From contig JAITSN010000010.1 of the NCBI GenBank assembly GCA_031287715.1, positions 1-55,724 of the forward strand: 55,724 bases of DNA. Reading direction: 5' to 3'. The stretch comes from Mediterranea sp. (in: CFB group bacteria) (GTDB taxonomy: Bacteria > Bacteroidota > Bacteroidia > Bacteroidales > Bacteroidaceae). A program made the translations under genes and the position numbers. Below, in pieces: positions 1-8,152 of this stretch; positions within the stretch are counted from its first letter, which is position 1; each line of letters opens with the position of its first letter. The notes beneath the pieces were generated by a model that saw only the letters and a program-made list of their open reading frames with translations, ran no database searches and was not told the DNA's origin.

Positions 1-300
1 GATACACTTGCGAAAGCCGTAGCCCGCGCAATTCCGATCAGAAAGTCTGCTAAAATATATTGAACGCGAAGATAACGGATTCTTCTTTCAAGCAGTAATA
101 AATGCTGGACGCAACGGACGGGAAAACTGTGGGCACGATAGCTGCCGCTCGTCGGGTTCACGACCGTTGAGTAGAAGCCCAGATAGTGGGCATTGGCGCC
201 TGTGACAACGCAACTCCACGCGTAACCGGAAACATCCGTGTTGATGAGCGCACCCGAAATTTGCTCACGGTAGCCCGCAGCAGGATAAAGAGTAACCACT
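1..300 (-). pseudogene. Silent variable-region cassette 1 (copy of the tip adhesin's hypervariable C-terminus)
   Basis: Read on the minus strand, bases about 290-95 encode YPAAGYR at one end and SFPVRCVQHLLLL at the other. They match the last ~65 codons of the tip adhesin gene (786-3437) at all framework positions but differ at most exposed ones. A short leader shared with cassette 2 contains an in-frame TGA directly before a GTG (TGAGTGGTTACT), so no N-terminal protein is attached. The frame then runs open to the window edge. Its 3' flank (1-125) is a diverged direct repeat of the 3' flank of the tip gene (697-825). Seen: homology, upstream stop, duplicated flank. Inferred: a silent donor copy or a remnant of a former target gene. 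Confidence 0.75.
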
Positions 301-307
301 CAATTAA

Positions 308-618
308 CTATAAGATTGTCCTTAACCTTAAATTTTCATCTGTCAAAGAACGCTATACTTAAACAGTAGCAAATACTGGACGCAACGGACGGCGAGACCA
401 TAGGCGCGACTGCTGCTGTACGCCGGATACACAACCGACGAATAGAAGGCCAAGTGGTAGGCAATAGCGCCTGAGACGGCACTACTCCACCAGTCTCCGT
501 CAGAACCTGTGCCGGTGAGTGCACCGGAAGTATGGTAACGGTAGCCCGAAGCAGGATAAAAAGTAACCACTCATTTAACTATAAAACCGACTGAAAAAAG
601 TTTCGGACAATCTTATAG
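308..618. repeat. 14-bp inverted repeat bracketing cassette 2
   Basis: CTATAAGATTGTCC at 308-321 and its exact reverse complement GGACAATCTTATAG at 605-618 enclose cassette 2 plus short flanks. The match stops on both sides after 14 bp. It could be a recombination or inversion site, or paired flanks left by the cassette duplication. No recombinase gene is in the window. Confidence 0.7.
343..570 (-). pseudogene. Silent variable-region cassette 2 (copy of the tip adhesin's hypervariable C-terminus)
   Basis: The minus strand from about 560 to 366 encodes YPASGYR, a variable core, and LAVRCVQYLLLF. This is a second stand-alone copy of the tip adhesin C-terminus. It shares TATCCTGCTTCGGGCTACC with the intact gene at its 5' end and GTCCGTTGCGTCCAG at its 3' end. 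A TGA lies immediately before the only possible start (GTG), so it is probably not translated as an adhesin. The cassette is bracketed by a perfect 14-bp inverted repeat (308-321 and 605-618). It could be a recombination donor, an extra DGR target, or debris from a deleted tandem gene. Confidence 0.75.
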
Positions 619-696
619 ATCACACTATAACTAACGGATACGCAGTAATAGCTCTGCGACCATATTACACCGTCAGTAGGTTACTGGATTTACTTT

Positions 697-825
697 GATA
701 CACTTGCGAGAGCCGTAGCCCGCACAATTCCGATCAATAAGTCTGCTTTAAGTAGATTTGAATGCGAAGATAACAGATTCTTCTTTTAAACAAGTAATAA
801 ATGCTGGACGCAACGGACGGGGAAG
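697..825. repeat. Diverged direct repeat of bases 1-125 (3' flank of the variable regions)
   Basis: Both stretches start GATACACTTGCG, carry GCCGTAGCCCGC and AATTCCGATCA at the same spacing, and run into the 3' end of a variable region (AATGCTGGACGCAACGGAC on the plus strand). The offset is about 696-700 bp. Cassette 1 and the intact gene therefore share a duplicated 3' flank that cassette 2 lacks. A short stem (GAAGA / TCTTC) is conserved just beyond the variable region in both copies. Confidence 0.8.
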
Positions 826-3437
826 CCTAAGGCACGATTGTGGCTGATCACCGGGCCAACGTCCTTAGAGTTGAAGCGCAGAGAGGAGGCATTGGTGCCT
901 GAGAGGGCGCAACTCCAATAGACACCAGCAGAACCCGTGGCGGTGAACACACCGGAAGTCTGCCCACGGTAGCCCGAAGCAGGATACCACGCTACATCAC
1001 CACCATACCAAGGAGTATCAATACCTGAGTAATAATTCTTACCAGCAGTAGGAGTCGGAAGAACATTATTCTTACCATACAAACGACCGGCAGTACCCGC
1101 CTGACCCGTTACCTGGGCAAACCATGGGAATGGGCCTATATCATTATTACCCCAAACAGTATCATAAGTTACATTCGCTGCACTACTAAACAAACCATTA
1201 CCAAAACCAGACCACGGATTATAAGCAGCCGTAGCACCACCGGCAGGAACACGCCAACCCGGAGGACAAGGATCAAAAGCTGTTTTCGCAGTCATACTCC
1301 ATAAACCATCATCCTGTTTCGTCCAATCATTACTAACCCCTGAATGGTAATAATTCATCGGATGACGAACAGCATCAACTACACGATTAGTAGCAACACT
1401 ACCATTAGTAACCTTAGGAAAACCATCAATGCTATTATTATTTACATCAGCAGTTATTGAATTACCATCCATATCGGTACCCGCTGCAGCACCGGAAGCA
1501 TATGAATACTTTGCACCATCCTTGTCATAAACAGGAGTTGCACTAGCCATAGTAGTTGTACCGTTATCAGAATTAGTAAACGGATCTTTACGTCCCCATT
1601 GATACATCAAACCATACCATTTTACAGCTTCAGCCGTAGTCTTAGGTTGCTCTTGTTCTACAGTACCATCAACATTGAAAATCGTAGCTCCCAAGTTACG
1701 GTCCATCATCCTCTTATCATAATACAAACCGGCAGTTGTAAACGCTTCACTAAAATATTTATGTGTCTGACCTTTCCTGTTAGCCACAACATCAGCAGTA
1801 GGATCATAATCCGTAAACCACAAATGCCATGACCACCAAACTTTACCGGAGTTGTCTTTTAAAACAATTACACAGTTATTACCAGCAGCAGTAGGAATAG
1901 CATTAGCGCCAGTAGGAAATGACAATGTTGCGTAATAAGTTTCACTAATATTATCTTCAGTAGTTATGCCATCAGCAACAGCACCTTCTACATTAGTCGA
2001 TCCATTACCTGATCCCCAAGTCCTCCACAAAGTTTCAATTTTCCAATCTTTTTTAGCAATCTCAGTATCAAAATCACTGGTATAATTCGCAGAAATACCA
2101 CCCGCCTTCAATACATTATCGATATAACGCCATCCATTACGAGCTTGCGTTAAAGGAATAGTAAAAATCGCAGAAGTACTACCCGGATTAATAATATAAG
2201 AATTTGCCATTGGCTGAATATCAAGATTCTTAGTGTTTGTTTTTATCCTAGGATCGCGTATACTGGTAACAGTAATACGGGTATCATGATTAGGAGTACC
2301 AACAGCAGCACCTTCACCATAGATATAAGTTGTAACATTGTATTGCGTATTGGCAAGCAAATTCATATCACCGGCATTATCACCACCCAGATAAATCTTA
2401 TATTTCACATTCATTATTGTACCTTCGGCAGTTTCATAATCCAGATCGACTAACAAATAAGTCCAACCTACAAGATTATTATCATCAGTTCCTTTATTTG
2501 CAGCACCTACCTTATTAGGAATCTTATCCTTATTGCTTGTTATTTCCAGGTAGGATCCACGGGCATTCTCAGGCATATAAGCCGTAAAAGAAGCGAGTTT
2601 ACTTCCGGTAGTCTGGTTGTGCTCTACATCAAGTATTACAAATTCAGAAGCATTATATCCACCATCGTTGGCAACAGCACCGGCCTTCGTAACAGCAGGA
2701 TAAGGCGTTTGGGTACTAGGCCACTCTCCAGGCTTACCATTGGTCGGTAAAGCCGGACGGTTCTTGGGAAAGAACGTGATTGTCTTCGGTACATTATGCA
2801 AGGAAATAGCCTTAACCGTAGTCACTACACTTTTACCTCCTATCTTAAAATTAGTAAGATTCAGTGTAAAATTAACCTTTGCCAACGAACGCCTCAACGT
2901 TACATTGATTTGGTTAGTAACACCTAATGTAATACCGCCATAGTAGAATCCGGTCATAGGCATATACTTCAAATCCGCTATTCCAGCGACATTCTTCAGA
3001 TCTAAAGTATAATTCAGAAAATCAGTATACGTTGATACTTTCTCAGTCAGTTTAACCGCTTCACCGGTAATAGTCCTGACATTAGCTATGAAAGCAATAA
3101 AAGATTCCGCACCATTCGACACAATCGCACCATCTTCACCAAGTGTGGTGGCAGGTATATCTTGCATATCTGTCAGTTCAACAGCTTGGGCGAACATTTT
3201 ATTGTCCAATGGTAGGCTTTTGACCAAAAGTCCATTTTTGAACTGCAATACAGTAATGTCTTTAATGGCAGATTCATCCGTTGCACGGGTACCCAACTGA
3301 ATAAAGTCAGGGGTTTCAAAAGCCACACGTACGACAGTAGTGTCGTTCTTGACAGGCTCATTCCGATCGTCCTGACAAGAAAACAATGTCAGGCTTGCAC
3401 ATAACAAAAAGCTGGTAAAATAAATTATCCTTTTCAT
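786..3437 (-). CDS. Type V pilus tip adhesin lipoprotein with FISUMP / C-type-lectin-like hypervariable C-terminus
   Basis: This 883-residue protein is the last gene of the pilus operon. It begins with a lipoprotein signal (MKRIIYFTSFLLCASLTLFSC, Cys about 21). Residues ~90-400 resemble fimbrillin-type beta domains. From ~480 it is a FISUMP-type (Fibrobacter major paralogous) domain with MMDRNLGA near 575, YQWGRKDPF, and FDPCPPGWRVP near 725. The last ~65 residues (plus 795-987) have the framework YPASGYR...TGSAG..YWS...SG..A..LRF......P.....RALGFPVRCVQ. This is the pattern of DGR-diversified C-type-lectin proteins in Bacteroidales. Family knowledge: such tips sit at the distal pilus end and bind ligands. 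The gap to the next upstream gene is 27 bp, so it is cotranscribed. The ligand is unknown. Confidence 0.85.
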   Translation of the reverse strand: MKRIIYFTSFLLCASLTLFSCQDDRNEPVKNDTTVVRVAFETPDFIQLGTRATDESAIKDITVLQFKNGLLVKSLPLDNKMFAQAVELTDMQDIPATTLGEDGAIVSNGAESFIAFIANVRTITGEAVKLTEKVSTYTDFLNYTLDLKNVAGIADLKYMPMTGFYYGGITLGVTNQINVTLRRSLAKVNFTLNLTNFKIGGKSVVTTVKAISLHNVPKTITFFPKNRPALPTNGKPGEWPSTQTPYPAVTKAGAVANDGGYNASEFVILDVEHNQTTGSKLASFTAYMPENARGSYLEITSNKDKIPNKVGAANKGTDDNNLVGWTYLLVDLDYETAEGTIMNVKYKIYLGGDNAGDMNLLANTQYNVTTYIYGEGAAVGTPNHDTRITVTSIRDPRIKTNTKNLDIQPMANSYIINPGSTSAIFTIPLTQARNGWRYIDNVLKAGGISANYTSDFDTEIAKKDWKIETLWRTWGSGNGSTNVEGAVADGITTEDNISETYYATLSFPTGANAIPTAAGNNCVIVLKDNSGKVWWSWHLWFTDYDPTADVVANRKGQTHKYFSEAFTTAGLYYDKRMMDRNLGATIFNVDGTVEQEQPKTTAEAVKWYGLMYQWGRKDPFTNSDNGTTTMASATPVYDKDGAKYSYASGAAAGTDMDGNSITADVNNNSIDGFPKVTNGSVATNRVVDAVRHPMNYYHSGVSNDWTKQDDGLWSMTAKTAFDPCPPGWRVPAGGATAAYNPWSGFGNGLFSSAANVTYDTVWGNNDIGPFPWFAQVTGQAGTAGRLYGKNNVLPTPTAGKNYYSGIDTPWYGGDVAWYPASGYRGQTSGVFTATGSAGVYWSCALSGTNASSLRFNSKDVGPVISHNRALGFPVRCVQHLLLV
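795..987 (-). other. Variable region (VR) of the tip adhesin gene, DGR-type
   Basis: Against the two cassettes, codons fall into two classes. Framework codons are invariant (for example TGGAGT, and GTCCGTTGCGTCCAG at the 3' end). Variable codons keep the third base but change the first two: GCC/GGC/AAC, GTC/GAC/TAC, TCC/TAC/CAC, CGC/GCC/GGC, ATC/TAC/AGC, CAC/AGC/AGC. All of these derive from AAC by changing adenines only. Some other codons also differ at third positions, so ordinary drift is superimposed. The invariant 3' block is where the homing-initiation element lies in known DGRs. Confidence 0.7.
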
Positions 3438-3464
3438 CTATATTGAATTTTTAAGTTTTTAAGA

Positions 3465-4676
3465 TCAATCTCCCATTTGGGAAGCCCACGTAGCACTGTT
3501 CCAACCGGAAGCAGAAACGAGAAACATATTATTATTATCACTACCTCCCATACCTGTTTGCCAGGAAACAGAAGACCAACTACCCAAAGAAAATATCGTG
3601 GGATTCTGCGTATCAGTCTCTCCCATTCCGCTTTGCCAAGCTATAGAAGACCAAGGCTCTCTGGAAAGATAAAGATTAATTTTATCAGACAAGCCGTCTA
3701 ATTCGACTATAAAACGATACCGATAGCCCGGCTCAAAAGGCGGTGCCTGCACATTTTGAGCTTCAAGTGTGGTTTCACCATCATTAACACGCAAACGGAA
3801 ATCCAGATTCAACGTATTATAGATTCTACCCACTGAATAAGGTAAAATAATACCATCATCAGACGTGGCTTTGTCATCTTTATCATCCACCTCAACCTCC
3901 GTACCCGAAAATGAAACTGAATAAGAAGTGGTATAACCGGATCCTATTACGTTCAATGCGATAGGATCACCTGAGAATGGAAGACTTGCCCTCCTTGGCA
4001 AGCAGCTTTTAAAGTCCATACCGGCAACTGCATACTTAAACGATGTTGCCGTTGCCGGCTTAGTGATAAATTCTTTAAAGAAATCTTCAGTAATACGGGC
4101 TTCGACACAAACAGCGCTACAAAGATGTGGCAGTTCGCCGGCAACAGCACCGAATTTATTGAATTCGACGTTTATTGTAGGATTACCCGACGCCTCCGCT
4201 CCTTCCACTTTCCCCGCCAATATATCGGTTCCATGTGTGAATCCGGTAAGAGCACCGGAACTAAAACTAAAAGTACCAAAGTCTTTAGCTGTTGGAGTGG
4301 CATTAACCACAGCTACAAAATCGTATTTGTAACCGTACCGAACCATTAAAATACCATCCGTTAATACAGTACCATTCTCAAGTTTCTCAAGAACAACATT
4401 CTTTTCGGAAGTCTTCCCTATAACAATCCTATGGGGAGTAACCGAAAAATCAGGAGCTGAGGCTATCGCCCGACGAAAAACATAAATCTTAAGCGGCGTA
4501 TCTTCCGGAAAATCGGCACGCGTCAAATGTCCTACCGAAAAGGTCACAGCAACCTCCTCCGGATCTTCTTCAATAGGAATCGGAGAATCGCCCGGGTCGG
4601 AAGAGCATCCCCAAAGCAATAACACAAGAATAAGATACCTATGTCTGAACAATGTGTGTAAACAGTTATTAAACAT
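3465..4676 (-). CDS. Fimbrillin-family pilus lipoprotein with triplicated C-terminal motif
   Basis: This 403-residue exported protein has a lipoprotein-like N-terminus (LVLLLWGCSS, Cys about 24) and beta-rich sequence typical of FimA/Mfa-like subunits. It lies between the tip gene and another fimbrillin, so it is probably the tip-adapter or a minor subunit. The C-terminus is odd. The motif W(S/N)S..W(Q/A)..MG(E/G/D) occurs three times: WSSIAWQSGMGETD, WSSVSWQTGMGGSD and WNSATWASQMGD (residues ~347-403, plus ~3468-3640). In type V pili the C-terminal strand is often the donor that completes the next subunit. Repeats there could give alternative donor strands, but that is inference. Confidence 0.75.
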   Translation of the reverse strand: MFNNCLHTLFRHRYLILVLLLWGCSSDPGDSPIPIEEDPEEVAVTFSVGHLTRADFPEDTPLKIYVFRRAIASAPDFSVTPHRIVIGKTSEKNVVLEKLENGTVLTDGILMVRYGYKYDFVAVVNATPTAKDFGTFSFSSGALTGFTHGTDILAGKVEGAEASGNPTINVEFNKFGAVAGELPHLCSAVCVEARITEDFFKEFITKPATATSFKYAVAGMDFKSCLPRRASLPFSGDPIALNVIGSGYTTSYSVSFSGTEVEVDDKDDKATSDDGIILPYSVGRIYNTLNLDFRLRVNDGETTLEAQNVQAPPFEPGYRYRFIVELDGLSDKINLYLSREPWSSIAWQSGMGETDTQNPTIFSLGSWSSVSWQTGMGGSDNNNMFLVSASGWNSATWASQMGD

Positions 4677-4728
4677 ATATAGTGTTTTTTGAATTTATTA
4701 TTCACTTCAATGGCATAGCCCTTGGCGC

Positions 4729-5832
4729 TTAAGGTTTGGGCTGTGTCAAATCAATGTCATCAGCCGGATCATAGCCCCAATTTTTAGCGCCTAAAGAAAT
4801 CGACACTTCACTCTGAATCAAGTCAATATCATCGTCATTATTGATCCAATCCTTCCCACCCAACTGAATCTTAATCTCGGAAAGATCAACAACGATACTT
4901 ACAAGGCGGTATTTACCGGATGTGGATGTTTTAAACCCTGCCCAAGTGCCGGGTGTAGTAAAATTCTCACCGTTCACCTTAAAACTCAATGAGGTAATAG
5001 CGGATTCGGGTAATAAGAGGATCTGTTCAAATACCTCGGTAGCCAAAGTTTCATCCTTGCCCAATGATGGAATAACTTTACCATTCGGAAGATCGGTAGT
5101 AATAAAAGAAGCTGTATAGCTGGTTGATCCTCCAGCTACTTCTGTTGTTTTGCCTGTGGAAATGTCAAATTTAAACTTCTGAGAAGTTGAAGTACCTATC
5201 GTAATACTTTCCATCCGAAGTTCAGGATTTACTTCATGCTTGGCTACGGCAATCTTAATCATAGACATCAAATGCGAATATTCAAACTTCACCGGATCGC
5301 CGGACGCTGTGACATCAATCTGCCCGTCCCACAGCCAATCAATCTGTGTCTTGTCTGATGCCAAGTCGGAGAACAGATCGTTTTCGATTTCTTTATTTGC
5401 AGCAGTAACTGAACTTTGGTAGGGATAATAGCTATAAAACGCATGTTTATATGTTCTCACTGCAAAATACTTCTCAGGACCAGCTACCGTTACTTCCTGT
5501 ACTACATCTTTAGTAGTTGGCACAGCACCTACAGTAGTTGGCACAGCACCTACAGTACCTTCTTTATTATCGAAAAGGTCTGGGCTGGACTGCCAATCCG
5601 ATGATGCAGAGGCAAGATAACTGTAAGCAAATATACCTATAGATTTACCTGCAGGTAAGTATTTGTCATTCACTATCGCACGAGATTCTCCGTCGATATG
5701 AACAGCAGGAGAAACAGCAAACCGAATGGGCTGTAAACCTGAATACAACGTTTCGTTGTTTTCCGAAGAACAAGCTGCCCACAAAAGCAAAATGCCTCCT
5801 GCTAACGCCCAATTGCATAGATTTCGTTTCAT
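4729..5832 (-). CDS. Fimbrillin-family pilus lipoprotein with duplicated C-terminal motif
   Basis: This 367-residue fimbrillin-like subunit has a lipobox (LLLWAACSS, Cys about 21). The N-terminal domain includes IGIFAYSYLAS and YSYYPYQS, and the SHLMSMIKIAV segment matches the conserved SH.M..I.I core of FimA-like proteins. Two internal repeats are visible. VGAVPTT occurs twice in tandem (21-bp unit, plus ~5514-5555). At the C-terminus, LGGKDWINNDDDIDL and LGAKNWGYDPADDIDL repeat one another. The gene starts 7 bp after the neighbouring upstream stop, so translation is probably coupled. Likely a shaft subunit. Confidence 0.78.
   Translation of the reverse strand: MKRNLCNWALAGGILLLWAACSSENNETLYSGLQPIRFAVSPAVHIDGESRAIVNDKYLPAGKSIGIFAYSYLASASSDWQSSPDLFDNKEGTVGAVPTTVGAVPTTKDVVQEVTVAGPEKYFAVRTYKHAFYSYYPYQSSVTAANKEIENDLFSDLASDKTQIDWLWDGQIDVTASGDPVKFEYSHLMSMIKIAVAKHEVNPELRMESITIGTSTSQKFKFDISTGKTTEVAGGSTSYTASFITTDLPNGKVIPSLGKDETLATEVFEQILLLPESAITSLSFKVNGENFTTPGTWAGFKTSTSGKYRLVSIVVDLSEIKIQLGGKDWINNDDDIDLIQSEVSISLGAKNWGYDPADDIDLTQPKP
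4732..4870 (-). repeat. Duplicated C-terminal coding motif in a fimbrillin
   Basis: The last ~46 codons hold two copies of a ~22-residue motif of form I.LG.K.W...DDIDL.Q. Both lie exactly where the donor strand of a type V pilin would be expected. The analogous position in the next gene (3465-4676) carries an unrelated triplicated motif. Confidence 0.7.
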
Positions 5833-5839
5833 CTTTCTA

Positions 5840-6967
5840 TTAATTGTATGTTTTATCTATTTCAACATTACCATCATCGACCCAAGTCTTGATAACAATA
5901 CCCAGCTTAATATCTGTCCTAAATTCCAAGTCGAGCGTGTATGATTTACCGGCAGCAAAACCACCGGTAGGAGCTGCAATAGATACTGTATAAGTAGTAG
6001 TACTTCCCTTTTCTGTTTCAACAACAAGATCTACTTTATTTGTTTCGGGAACCACCTTTGTTTCGGGAGCCACCATGGCATAACCGGCCAAAGCAGAATC
6101 AGTGACCTTTTGACCGGACTCATAATACAGAACAGGCAATACTCCATTATTGTATTCAATCACAGAATTACTAACCGGATTTCTGCGAATAATAGGCAGA
6201 TTATCGTTTCCATTAAAAACCACTATAGCTTTATCGCTTGTTGTAGCGTCAGGAAGCGTTGCAACACATGTTTGCTTCTTACCTGTAAGGGATATGGATT
6301 TCACCCCGCCATACAGCCCTGCCACATCGGGGTCATAAGTATACACACGCACACGGAAGCGGGTTAGCAAGTGATCAAAAGTCATTGTAGTAGTAGTAGT
6401 AGGATTTGGTGGTGGCTGGCTTACCTCTACCAAATCCAGGTTGGACATTATAATATCCGTATCTCCATTAACATCGAAACTAACAGTCGCCGTACCAGAA
6501 GCATCAACACTCCATGTTGAACCATTACCAACGGTAGGATACCAACCTATAAGTTTAGTTTTATCGTGGAGCGGATGAGATAGATAGTACTCTATACCAA
6601 CAAAACTCATAAGTATATCCAAATTATTTCTCCTCAGACGTCCCTTACGGGGAGCCTGCCCCACTCCATCGACATTGGTTGCCGTATAAGAGGATGGATA
6701 AGAACCGTCTGTTTCGTTCTGATCTAAACGAACAATGGATAATGGTAATTCCTGACCTCCAGCAAGAATATGTTCTTTGTAAATACTTCCTTCGCCACGA
6801 GTTTCTACATCGAAAACGGAATCGAAGTTAGTAGAGACTGCAATCTCACCTGATTTCGAATCGGAAATACTTTCATCGTCACCTGAACAGGCTGAAAATG
6901 CGACTGCAAACAAGCTATAGATTACAGACACGTATAGGGTATATTGGATTCTCTTGGATAACATCAT
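5840..6967 (-). CDS. Fimbrillin-family pilus lipoprotein
   Basis: 375 residues. The signal and lipobox are FAVAFSACSGD (Cys about 26). VETRGEGS near residue 55 offers an Arg-containing site of the kind cleaved during type V pilin maturation in Porphyromonas; whether that happens here is unknown. FDHLLTRFRVRVY is the FimA-like H(L)L(T)R.RV core that follows the N-terminal domain. The C-terminus ends in IKTWVDDGNVEIDKTYN, a typical single final strand with no repeats, unlike the two downstream subunits. Likely a shaft subunit. The start could be either of two adjacent Met codons. Confidence 0.8.
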   Translation of the reverse strand: MMLSKRIQYTLYVSVIYSLFAVAFSACSGDDESISDSKSGEIAVSTNFDSVFDVETRGEGSIYKEHILAGGQELPLSIVRLDQNETDGSYPSSYTATNVDGVGQAPRKGRLRRNNLDILMSFVGIEYYLSHPLHDKTKLIGWYPTVGNGSTWSVDASGTATVSFDVNGDTDIIMSNLDLVEVSQPPPNPTTTTTMTFDHLLTRFRVRVYTYDPDVAGLYGGVKSISLTGKKQTCVATLPDATTSDKAIVVFNGNDNLPIIRRNPVSNSVIEYNNGVLPVLYYESGQKVTDSALAGYAMVAPETKVVPETNKVDLVVETEKGSTTTYTVSIAAPTGGFAAGKSYTLDLEFRTDIKLGIVIKTWVDDGNVEIDKTYN

Positions 6968-7053
6968 GAACAGGATTCGTATAACAAATAAACTTTCAAT
7001 TATAGCAGGGTATATAGGAAAGCCTGACGGCCTCCCTATACCCTAAAAATGAT

Positions 7054-8076
7054 TTAATCGGCAATCTCACCCTGGAATTCGCCTTGCTCATCCCAATCAT
7101 CAACCGTAACATCAACCATAATGTCATTATTTGACTTAAAGTGGATCGAGATCAAGAATGAATGACCGGCAGTGTTACCAGTGAAATCAGATCCACCAAC
7201 AGCTTTCAGATCAATACCGATATACTTAATGCCCTTATTAGCAGTAGTGATCGCCAGAAAATATTCGTTAGCGGCGGCGGTAGCATTTACAGGAGCTACC
7301 ATACTGTAGCCTACGTAGTCTCTTATCGTCGTTAAGGTATAATCGGAAACAGCTACATCAGTATATAGTTTGTTATCATCAAGGACATCAAGACTAAGGC
7401 CGTAAAAATCTAAAGAAGCAGTGGTGCCTTTGGAAGCTACAACCAACGGATCTGTATAGGCAGACGAGTTATTCGCCACTTCTATTTGGTTAGTTACATT
7501 ACCTCCTCCGGAAATATTACCTACCAGCTTAATAGCCTTTATATTTCCAAATAGATTAATTGCAGCTGCGGAAGCAAACAATTTCACTTCCAATTTGGTT
7601 AGCAAGTGCTGGAAATCCAACGTCTTGTAGTTACTACTTTCCACATCAGTTCTTCTTGTCTCAATTCTGTTGGTAGCCATTACATCTTCTTTACCAGTAA
7701 AAGTAAAATTAGCTTTACCGTCATTTAAATAAGTCCAACCTTCAGGATACAAACCAAACAAATATACAGGAGACGCACCACTAAAATATGTGGTACCGTC
7801 TGTTGTTTCGATATCATAACTTACCGCATCAATGCTATTAAAAGTCATGGTTCCATTAGCAGTAGACTCACCGACAAAGTTCTGCATATTGTCGGCAATA
7901 ACACGAGCCTTTAATTGATTAGCTATGCTAATAGTACCTTCAAAAGGAGCACGAGTAGCTATCTCCGAGGCATTAACTGCAATTTTCACGTTATCGCTAT
8001 CTACAATCGTAATTTCACTCTTTGAGCAGCCAACTAAAGCTGTTGCCGCTAAAACTATTAAATAACTTTTTCTCAT
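7054..8076 (-). CDS. Fimbrillin-family pilus lipoprotein (probable major shaft subunit)
   Basis: 340 residues with a short lipoprotein signal (MRKSYLIVLAATALVGCSKSE, Cys 17). IATRAPFEG near residue 43 resembles the Arg-processing segment of FimA/Mfa1. DFQHLLTKLEVKLF at ~150 is the family core, and the protein ends in VTVDDWDEQGEFQGEIAD. It is the first fimbrillin after the anchor gene. That position and its compact size fit a main structural subunit, though the sequence alone cannot rank it against the 5840-6967 product. Confidence 0.8.
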   Translation of the reverse strand: MRKSYLIVLAATALVGCSKSEITIVDSDNVKIAVNASEIATRAPFEGTISIANQLKARVIADNMQNFVGESTANGTMTFNSIDAVSYDIETTDGTTYFSGASPVYLFGLYPEGWTYLNDGKANFTFTGKEDVMATNRIETRRTDVESSNYKTLDFQHLLTKLEVKLFASAAAINLFGNIKAIKLVGNISGGGNVTNQIEVANNSSAYTDPLVVASKGTTASLDFYGLSLDVLDDNKLYTDVAVSDYTLTTIRDYVGYSMVAPVNATAAANEYFLAITTANKGIKYIGIDLKAVGGSDFTGNTAGHSFLISIHFKSNNDIMVDVTVDDWDEQGEFQGEIAD

Positions 8077-8152
8077 CTTTCTTTGTTTTTAATAAATGAA
8101 ATATTAATACTTACATAGAAATTGCTTCCAGTTTACTTTCTTCTCCATCAAC

